A DNA stretch of 5,806 nucleotides. Source: Alistipes sp. Its GTDB lineage: Bacteria > Bacteroidota > Bacteroidia > Bacteroidales > Rikenellaceae. Within the stretch, counting starts at the first letter, position 1. Every line of letters begins with the position of its first letter. The notes beneath the pieces are model-generated. The model saw only the letters and a list, made by a program, of their open reading frames with translations, searched no databases and was not told where the DNA came from. Below, piece by piece: positions 1-5,625 of the stretch. The stretch lies in the NCBI GenBank assembly GCA_031285485.1, contig JAITWC010000021.1, positions 1 through 5,806 on the forward strand, written 5' to 3'. The translations under genes and the position numbers were made by a program.

Positions 1-911
1 CCTCCCGCGCGGGCCTTTCGCCGGTGCTCTACGCCGGCCCGACGCCGGGCGGCCAGCTCACCGAGACGAGCGTGGTCGAGAACTTCCCCGGCTATCCCGA
101 GGGTGTCGCCGGCCCGCGGATGATGGAAGACCTGAGGCGTCAGGCCGAGCGTTTCGGCGCGGCGGTGCGTTCGGGCGAGGTGACGGAGGTTGCTCTCGGC
201 TCGCGGCCGTTCCGCGCGTCGATCGACGGCGGGGCCCACGAGATCGAGGCCGACTCGATGATCGTAGCCACCGGCGCCACGGCGCGCTACCTGGGGCTGC
301 CCTCGGAGCGGCGGTTCGCCGGGATGGGGGTGAGCGCGTGCGCCGTTTGCGACGGGTTTTTCTACCGCGGCAGGGACGTGGCGGTGGTCGGCGGCGGCGA
401 CTCGGCGTGCGAGGAGGCGCTGCACCTCTCCACCATCTGCCGCCACGTTTGGCTCGTGGTTCGCAAGCCTTTCCTTCGCGCGTCGGCCCACATGCGGCGG
501 CGGGTGGAGCAAACCCCCAACATCGAGATCCTTTACGGCCACACGACCGACGAGATCCTCGGCGGCGAGGGCGGCGTGACGGGTGTGCGCCTTCGCTCCT
601 CCGACGGGGCCGGGCGCACGCTCGCCATCGAGGGGTTCTTCCTGGGCATCGGCCACACCCCGCGCACGGCGGTCTTTGGCGACCAACTGCTGCTCGACGC
701 CGCCGGCTACATCGTGACGCGCGGAGGCGTGGCGGGCGGCGACTGTTCCGGCGGCGACGCCCTCTTCGGCCCCGGTGCCACGGCCACGAGCGTGGCGGGG
801 GTCTTCGCCGCGGGCGACGTGGCCGATCCGATCTATCAACAGGCGGTCACCGCCGCCGGCTCCGGCTGCCGCGCCGCCCTCGACTGCGAACGTTTTCTGA
901 ATGACGATTGA
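1..911 (+). CDS. trxB: Thioredoxin reductase, 5' partial
   Basis: This flavoenzyme passes electrons from NADPH through FAD and a redox disulfide to thioredoxin in the cytoplasm. The frame is open to the left edge (first whole codon at 3-5), and the residues before the GTG at 24 (SRAGLSP) continue the family pattern, so the true start and the N-terminal FAD GxGxxG motif lie outside the window. Visible motifs are PGGQLT (45-62), the redox centre CAVCDG (Cys codons 339-341 and 348-350), the nucleotide-binding GGGDSA (390-407), and the C-terminal FAD motif GVFAAGDV followed by QAVTAAGSGCRAALD. About 302 residues are present, against about 320 for the E. coli enzyme. Two oddities: the usual HRRxxxR NADPH-phosphate motif reads VRKPFLR (459-479), and a glycine-rich insertion of roughly 15-19 residues with an extra Cys lies at about 720-776. 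The stop overlaps the next gene by 11 bases. Family assignment is near certain; NADPH use is inferred. Confidence 0.95.
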   Translation, partial: SRAGLSPVLYAGPTPGGQLTETSVVENFPGYPEGVAGPRMMEDLRRQAERFGAAVRSGEVTEVALGSRPFRASIDGGAHEIEADSMIVATGATARYLGLPSERRFAGMGVSACAVCDGFFYRGRDVAVVGGGDSACEEALHLSTICRHVWLVVRKPFLRASAHMRRRVEQTPNIEILYGHTTDEILGGEGGVTGVRLRSSDGAGRTLAIEGFFLGIGHTPRTAVFGDQLLLDAAGYIVTRGGVAGGDCSGGDALFGPGATATSVAGVFAAGDVADPIYQQAVTAAGSGCRAALDCERFLNDD

Positions 912-1887
912 CGACATACTCGGCATCTCCTCGCCGGAGGATTTCGACCGCGCGGCCATGGAGGTCTTCCGCCGTCAGGCGGCGGAGTGCGCCCCCTACC
1001 GCGAGTACCTCCGCCTGATCGGGACGGAGGCTTCCGGGGTCGCGGGCGTGGAGCGGATCCCGTTCCTGCCGATCGAGCTGTTCAAGACCCACCGCGTCTA
1101 CTGTGCCGACTGCGGCGAGCCCGAGGCGCTCTTCACCAGCAGCGCCACGGGCGGCGAGGGCCCCTCGCGCCACTATATTTCGCGCCTCGACGACTACGAC
1201 CGCACCTGCACCCGCGGTTTCGAACTGTTCTACGGCCCGGCGGGCGGCGTGAGCCTCTACGCCCTTCTGCCGTCGTATCTCGAAAGGGAGGGCTCGTCGC
1301 TCGTGCGCATGGCCGACGGGTTGATCCGCCGCGGTCGCGGCGGGGGTTTCTACCTGCGCGACCACGCCCGGCTGCTCGCCGAAATGGCGGCCGACTGGGG
1401 GCCGAAGATACTTTTGGGTGTGAGCTACGCGCTGCTCGACCTCGCGGAGGAGATTGCCGCGCGGGGCGAAAAACTGCCCGCCGGCACGACCGTGATGGAG
1501 ACGGGCGGAATGAAGGGACGGCGCGGGGAGATGCCCGTGGAGCGGATGCACGCCATCCTCGGCGAGGCGTTCGGCGTGACCGACATCCACTCGGAATACG
1601 GCATGGCCGAGCTCATGTCGCAGGCGTACTCCGCGGGCGGGGGAGTTTTCCGCACGCCGCCGTGGATGCGAGTGGCGGTTCGCAGCCTCGCCGACCCGTT
1701 CGACGTGCGCTACGCGGGGGACGGCGGCTCGCGCGGCGGGTTGAACATCGCCGACCTCGCGAACCTGCATTCGTGCGCTTTCGTCCAGACGCAGGACGTG
1801 GGACGGGTGGCGGCCGACGGCTCGTTCACGCTCCACGGGCGCGTCGCCCGCAGCGACATCAGAGGATGCAATTTACTTGTCCAATGA
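901..1887 (+). CDS. LuxE-like acyl-protein synthetase / acyltransferase
   Basis: This 328-residue protein resembles the LuxE acyl-protein synthetase group of the adenylate-forming (ANL) superfamily, which activates a fatty acid with ATP and moves it to a cysteine. Motifs in order: phosphate-binding-like loop FTSSATGG (78-85), METGGMKGR (199-207), SEYGMAEL (231-238, the YGxTE-like core), QTQDVGR (296-302, the D-x-GR core) and GRVARSDIRGCN (313-324). Cys323 lies six residues from the C-terminus, recalling the acyl-accepting cysteine near the end of luminescence LuxE; that equivalence is inferred. It is a little shorter than luminescence LuxE (about 370). A CxxC pair occurs at Cys68/Cys71. No LuxC-type reductase is visible, so bioluminescence is not implied. 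The ATG at 901 overlaps the end of trxB by 11 bases and the stop shares ATGA with the next gene, suggesting translational coupling. No Shine-Dalgarno is seen. Substrate is unknown. Confidence 0.82.
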   Translation: MTIDDILGISSPEDFDRAAMEVFRRQAAECAPYREYLRLIGTEASGVAGVERIPFLPIELFKTHRVYCADCGEPEALFTSSATGGEGPSRHYISRLDDYDRTCTRGFELFYGPAGGVSLYALLPSYLEREGSSLVRMADGLIRRGRGGGFYLRDHARLLAEMAADWGPKILLGVSYALLDLAEEIAARGEKLPAGTTVMETGGMKGRRGEMPVERMHAILGEAFGVTDIHSEYGMAELMSQAYSAGGGVFRTPPWMRVAVRSLADPFDVRYAGDGGSRGGLNIADLANLHSCAFVQTQDVGRVAADGSFTLHGRVARSDIRGCNLLVQ

Positions 1888-2921
1888 ACGGCATAGACAT
1901 AGTGATCCCCTGGGTGGACGGCGGCGACCCCGCCTGGCGCGCCGCTTTCGACGCGGCGCGGCGGAGCGACCCCCTCGGCCCGGGCCGAGGCCCCGGCGTC
2001 CCCGTTGTTGCGACCGGCGGCGACCAGAACGCCTCCGAGATCAGATACCGCGACTGGGGCACGCTGCAATTCCTGTTCCGTGGCGTGGAACGGTTCGCCC
2101 CGTGGGTGCGCCGCATCCATTTAGTGACTTGGGGGCATCTTCCGGCGTGGCTCGATGTGTCCGACCCGCGCCTCCGCGTCGTGCGCCACGAAGAGTTCAT
2201 CCCCCCCGAGTATCTGCCCACCTTCGCCTCGCGCCCCATAGAACTAAACGTTCACCGCATCGAGGGCCTCGCCGATCGGTTCATACTTTTCAACGACGAC
2301 ATGTTCCTGCTGCGTCCCGTGCCGCAGGAGCGTTTCTTCCGCCGCGGCCTGCCCTGCGACATGGCGCGGCTGTCGCTCATAGCTCCGTCGACCATTAGCC
2401 ATACGGTACTCAACATGACGGAGATCACTGCCCGGCGACACTCCCGCACCGAAGTAATGCGCCGCAACCCGGGCAAATGGTTCTCGCCGCGCTACGGTTT
2501 GGCGGGCCTGCTCAAGACCCTCGACCTGTCGGTGTGGAGCGGATGGGCCGGACTTGCCGACACCCACATGCCGCAGCCATATCTGCGCGAGACTTTCGAG
2601 ACGATGTGGCTCGAAGAGAGGGAGATGCTCGACGCCACGTGCCGCGCCCGCTTTCGTTCTCCTTTCGGAGTTAACCACTGGCTGATGCGCTACGAACAAC
2701 TTGCAACAGGGCGTTTCTCGCCGGTGGGTTTCGCCGACTCGCGGCTCGATGAACTTTCGGAAGAACGGATCGCGACGATCGAGAACTGCATCCGTGCGCG
2801 GCGCTACGCCATGATCTGCCTGGGCGACAGCCCCCTCGTGCGCGATTTCGATAGTGTTCGCGCGCGTTTACAGGCTGCGCTCGACGATATCCTTCCCGAA
2901 AAAAGTTCTTTCGAGTCGTGA
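1884..2921 (+). CDS. Stealth family sugar-phosphate transferase
   Basis: This 345-residue protein has the conserved regions of the Stealth family, enzymes that transfer a hexose-1-phosphate from a nucleotide sugar to build phosphodiester-linked surface polysaccharides; animal GlcNAc-1-phosphotransferase is related. CR1 is IDIVIPWVDGGDPAW (residues 4-18). CR2 runs from YRDWGTLQF (55-63) through RIHLVTWGHLPAWL (77-90) to ILFNDDMFLLRPV (134-146). CR3 includes HMPQPYLRETFE (228-239) and FGVNHWLMRY (261-270). A CR4-like end is MICLGDSPLVRDFD (310-323). No signal peptide or clear membrane segment is seen, so it is probably cytoplasmic. The ATG at 1884 is preferred because it begins exactly at CR1 and overlaps the previous stop as ATGA. 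The frame is open upstream to 987, but that part is arginine-rich shadow of the synthetase gene. The linker between CR1 and CR2 (residues 27-48) is Gly/Pro-rich and contains an 18-base palindrome. The donor and acceptor sugars cannot be told from sequence. Confidence 0.93.
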   Translation: MNGIDIVIPWVDGGDPAWRAAFDAARRSDPLGPGRGPGVPVVATGGDQNASEIRYRDWGTLQFLFRGVERFAPWVRRIHLVTWGHLPAWLDVSDPRLRVVRHEEFIPPEYLPTFASRPIELNVHRIEGLADRFILFNDDMFLLRPVPQERFFRRGLPCDMARLSLIAPSTISHTVLNMTEITARRHSRTEVMRRNPGKWFSPRYGLAGLLKTLDLSVWSGWAGLADTHMPQPYLRETFETMWLEEREMLDATCRARFRSPFGVNHWLMRYEQLATGRFSPVGFADSRLDELSEERIATIENCIRARRYAMICLGDSPLVRDFDSVRARLQAALDDILPEKSSFES

Positions 2922-3841
2922 AGTTCTCGGTCATCATACCCCTTTACAACAAGGAAGCGGAGATCGGGCGGGCGCTCCGGTCGGTGCTGGCGCAGACGCT
3001 GCCTCCGGCCGAGATCATCGTGGTCGACGACGGCTCGACTGATGGCGGCGCGGCGGTGGTCGAAAAAATGGGGTCGCCGCTTGTGAAACTGATCCGCCAG
3101 CCCAACGCCGGAGTATCGTCCGCGCGCAACAGAGGTATGGGTGAGGCGACGGGCGAGGCCTTCGCGCTCCTGGACGCCGACGACGATTGGCGACCGGAGT
3201 TTCTGGAAAGTGTCGCCGCGCTCGTCGATCGATACCCTACGGCGGGACTCTGGTGCACGGGGTTCGACATTGCCCGCGGACAGCGCCTCACTCCCGGCCG
3301 CACACCGTCGGCGAGGGGTGTTGTCGACGATTTTTTCGCCGCATCTATGGGCAGGTTCGTCGCCACGGCCTCGTCATCGGTGCTGTCGCGCGATGTGGTG
3401 GCCGAGGTGGGCGGATTCCCCGAGGGTATGGCGATCGGCGAAGACCAGTACATGTGGACGAAAGTAGCGCTGGCCCGGCCGGTTGTCTTCACCCCCGAGC
3501 GGCTGGCTGTGATCCACGCCACGGCGTCGAACCGTTCGGCGGCGATTTACACTCCCGAAACCACGGCATATTCTTTTCTCGATTTCTACGGCCCCGCGAG
3601 CAATAATCCCGCCCTAAACGAATACATCGCCCGCATAGGATTGGGCAAAGCCATCCCGGCAAGCGTGAGGGGCGGCACCGAAGAAGGGCGCCGAGCCGAG
3701 CGTGACTTTGCATACAACCGCCGGAGCCGTCGACTTTGGTGGCGGCTGTGGCTTTTAGATCGTCTTCCGCGCGCATGTCGCCCCGCCATCAACGGCGCGT
3801 ACAACCTCCTGGCGTGGCTGTTTCTACGAAAGGGATATTAG
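2918..3841 (+). CDS. Family 2 glycosyltransferase (GT-A fold)
   Basis: This 307-residue inverting glycosyltransferase probably adds a sugar from a nucleotide donor to a growing surface glycan at the cytoplasmic side of the membrane. The N-terminal GT-A domain shows FSVIIPLYNKEAEI (3-16), the nucleotide-binding VVDDGSTD (35-42), NAGVSSARNRG (63-73) and the metal-binding DxD region LLDADDDW (84-91). The acceptor-side motif GGFPEGMAIGEDQYMW (165-180) supplies the likely catalytic acidic residue in GED. The C-terminal quarter is rich in Arg and Trp and ends in a short hydrophobic stretch (AYNLLAWLFL), which may touch the membrane. The GTG start is chosen because it gives the canonical KFSVIIPLYN N-terminus and overlaps the Stealth stop by four bases (GTGA). 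It is the last gene of the plus-strand run, and its final 18 bases overlap the end of the opposing glycosyltransferase gene. Donor specificity is unknown. Confidence 0.94.
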   Translation: MKFSVIIPLYNKEAEIGRALRSVLAQTLPPAEIIVVDDGSTDGGAAVVEKMGSPLVKLIRQPNAGVSSARNRGMGEATGEAFALLDADDDWRPEFLESVAALVDRYPTAGLWCTGFDIARGQRLTPGRTPSARGVVDDFFAASMGRFVATASSSVLSRDVVAEVGGFPEGMAIGEDQYMWTKVALARPVVFTPERLAVIHATASNRSAAIYTPETTAYSFLDFYGPASNNPALNEYIARIGLGKAIPASVRGGTEEGRRAERDFAYNRRSRRLWWRLWLLDRLPRACRPAINGAYNLLAWLFLRKGY

Positions 3842-4738
3842 CCCGCGGGTGATCTCACGGCGCATTATAACAAGGTATCGGGCTTTGGCCGGGCGCAGGG
3901 TTAGTACGAACCATGCCGCCAAAACTAGCGTAGCGCACCACTTCACAGCCTCGGCGGCCAGCGCGCGCGCATACAACGCCGGGGTCGGGGCAAACAGGCG
4001 CGCCGTGCGGCCCACCATGCGGCTCAGCTTCCGGAAATGTTCGCCGGTAAGTCTCGACGATGGGATGAGATGATCGACCGCCGCGTCGGGTACCCACCAG
4101 ATTACGCCGCCATCACTGCCCGTGGCCGCGATGCGACCGAACAGTTCTTTCTCCTCTCCACCCAGAAGTGCTGCACCGGTGCGGCCGAGCAAGGTGTCGA
4201 ACATCCCCACTCTGTCGAACACCTCGCGCCGGAAAGCCATATTGCCGCCTATGGGATAGCGTCCGCGCGGAAAGGGCCTCACTCGCCGCCCGAGATCGAT
4301 GGTGCTTGCGGCCAGCGCTTCGGTGTAGTGCGACATCCATCGAGGCCGCCCCTCCTCATAGCACGCCCTCATTGGCCCGCCTGCCGCCACGGCTCGCGGG
4401 TTGGAGGCAAAGAAGTCGCGCCAAGCTGCAAGAAAATCCGGCCCGGCCACCTCGTCGTCGTCGATCATCACCACGATCTCACTGCGCGCCTCGTCCAAGC
4501 CCCTGTTGCGCGCCCACGAAAGGCCCTGACGCGGTTCGTCGACCATGCGCACGTCGAGCCCGCAACCCTCGGGCGAGGCGGCGAAACGGGCGAACACCGC
4601 GGCGGTGTCATCGGTGGAGTTGTTGTTCACCACCACCACCTCCCACTCTTCGGGCGGTAGGGTTTGTGAGGCGAGGGAGGCGAGCGTTAGCTCCAACTTC
4701 TCGCCGCGGTTCCAGGTTGCTATTACTATCGAGATCAT
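3824..4738 (-). CDS. Family 2 glycosyltransferase with C-terminal membrane segment
   Basis: This is a 304-residue glycosyltransferase of the GT-A fold, related only distantly to the one on the opposite strand. It has ISIVIATWNRGEKL (2-15), VVNNNSTDDT (36-45), the motif QGLSWARNRGLDEA (71-84) and the metal-binding MIDDDE (91-96). Further motifs are YPIGGNMAFRREVFDRVGMFD (161-181), the acidic GGEEKELF (193-200) with the probable catalytic base, and WWVPDAAVDHLIP. A hydrophobic stretch at about 266-281 (KWCATLVLAAWFVLTL) looks like one membrane helix, so the protein probably sits on the cytoplasmic membrane. The ATG at 4738 is preferred: it gives the typical MISIVIATWNR start and overlaps the nuclease stop as ATGA. 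An in-frame ATG at 4750 would add only MGNA and lengthen the overlap. Coupling to a nuclease gene is unusual; the sugar and acceptor are unknown. Confidence 0.93.
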   Translation of the reverse strand: MISIVIATWNRGEKLELTLASLASQTLPPEEWEVVVVNNNSTDDTAAVFARFAASPEGCGLDVRMVDEPRQGLSWARNRGLDEARSEIVVMIDDDEVAGPDFLAAWRDFFASNPRAVAAGGPMRACYEEGRPRWMSHYTEALAASTIDLGRRVRPFPRGRYPIGGNMAFRREVFDRVGMFDTLLGRTGAALLGGEEKELFGRIAATGSDGGVIWWVPDAAVDHLIPSSRLTGEHFRKLSRMVGRTARLFAPTPALYARALAAEAVKWCATLVLAAWFVLTLRPAKARYLVIMRREITRGLISLS

Positions 4739-5598
4739 TGCATTCCCCATTCGGCAGGATCATAACGGCTTTCCACACACTCCGCCTCAGGGGCGATCAT
4801 AGGGAAGAAATCTATCCCGGTGACCCTCTCCAGATCGTCCACCGACATCATGTGTTGCGGCCCTGGCCGCGCTCCGGTCGGATGGCCGAGGTGTTGGAGG
4901 TAGAACACCACGCATCTAAGCTCGTCGGCCGAGCACTCGCTCACGGGTTTTCCCACTCCCTTGCCCCGGGTGGTCAGCATCGCCTTGTAGAAGTGAGTCG
5001 GCACGGGAATGGTATTCCCGGCGTCATCGGTCGTGACGAGCCTATACCCACTCTGAAAAGTGCTGCCTGTCACAACCCAGAGCGTGTCGGTAATCCCGGC
5101 GCCGCCACGGAGCCCCCACTCTTTCTCAAGGTTTTCGAGTTTCAGCCAAATCCCGGCGTTGAAGGCGTTCTGTGTCTGTGGCGCGGAGTTTGTGAAGTGG
5201 AACGTCTGCCGGTTCATTGCCATCGATCGCTGTCGGCTGTCAGAGGCGAGCATGTGTCCGCGCGAGTAACGTCCGTGGTCGCCCACCGGCTGGTACGAAC
5301 GCCTCAGGTCGGGCTGCTGTTCGCGGTCGACAGCGGGATCGGGCCTCCACGAATTGCTCCGTCCGGCGTCACCGTCGTACCACGGGTGCATCGGATATGC
5401 CACCCACAGCGGCTGCATCCGCGCCACGTCCCACGCAACGGTATAGTTGCGCACCCGCCCGGGGTCATCGGGCGCAGCGGCAGCCTTACCGTCGGCCGAC
5501 ACCCAGTGGGTGACGTAACGCACCTCCTCGGCGGCGGGCATGACAGGCAGTTCGGCCCATCCCAGCAGCACGGCGGCGAAGTATGTAATAATCCCCAT
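4735..5598 (-). CDS. DNA/RNA non-specific endonuclease (NucA/Serratia type)
   Basis: This 287-residue protein is a beta-beta-alpha metal nuclease of the family that includes Serratia nuclease, cyanobacterial NucA and EndoG, which cut DNA and RNA without sequence preference using one Mg ion. The catalytic motif reads YSRGHM (111-116) with His115 as general base; the common form is DRGH, so Asp is replaced by Ser here. The motif TFHFTNSAPQ (132-141) is followed by NAFNAGIWLKLE (144-155), where Asn147 is the likely Mg ligand and Glu155 matches the conserved Glu. The upstream part has RNYTVAWDVARMQPLWVAYPMHP (50-72, split by family-typical positions). The N-terminus has a short hydrophobic run (residues 3-14), suggesting export, but it lacks the usual Lys/Arg, so the signal call is weak. 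An in-frame TAA at 5611-5613 rules out a longer start. It begins 27 bases after the previous reading frame and overlaps the next gene by ATGA. The role may be nucleic-acid scavenging; this is inference. Confidence 0.92.
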   Translation of the reverse strand: MGIITYFAAVLLGWAELPVMPAAEEVRYVTHWVSADGKAAAAPDDPGRVRNYTVAWDVARMQPLWVAYPMHPWYDGDAGRSNSWRPDPAVDREQQPDLRRSYQPVGDHGRYSRGHMLASDSRQRSMAMNRQTFHFTNSAPQTQNAFNAGIWLKLENLEKEWGLRGGAGITDTLWVVTGSTFQSGYRLVTTDDAGNTIPVPTHFYKAMLTTRGKGVGKPVSECSADELRCVVFYLQHLGHPTGARPGPQHMMSVDDLERVTGIDFFPMIAPEAECVESRYDPAEWGMQ

Positions 5599-5605
5599 AC
5601 GGTTG

Positions 5606-5613
5606 CAAAATTA
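5606..5613 (-). promoter_or_regulatory. Possible Bacteroidota -7 promoter box for the nuclease gene
   Basis: On the minus strand the sequence TAATTTTG matches the Bacteroidota housekeeping -7 consensus TAnnTTTG and sits in a short AT-rich patch (about 5603-5640) in an otherwise GC-rich window. It points at the nuclease start codon at 5598. Transcription would begin only a few bases before that ATG, giving an almost leaderless message. No good -33 TTTG element is found about 20 bases upstream (the sequence there is TTCAA). It may instead be only an AT-rich translation-initiation region between two genes of one operon. Confidence 0.35.
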
Positions 5614-5625
5614 GCAATAATTCTT

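Noticed and set aside
847..1836. Long minus-strand open frame opposite the LuxE-like gene
   Set aside because: Its product is Arg/Ala/His-rich with no family motifs, as expected for the antisense of a GC-rich gene; the plus strand holds clear ANL-like motifs.
987..1883. N-terminal extension of the Stealth protein
   Set aside because: The frame is open but Arg-rich and motif-free, and it lies wholly inside the synthetase gene. The ATG at 1884 starts exactly at CR1 with an ATGA overlap.
3842..3849. CCCGCGGG after the plus-strand operon as a terminator
   Set aside because: It is an eight-base palindrome with no loop and no T-tract, inside the opposing coding sequence.
4739..4750. Earlier ATG for the minus-strand glycosyltransferase
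   Set aside because: It adds only MGNA before the canonical MISIVIATWNR; the ATGA overlap at 4735-4738 matches the coupling pattern of the other genes.
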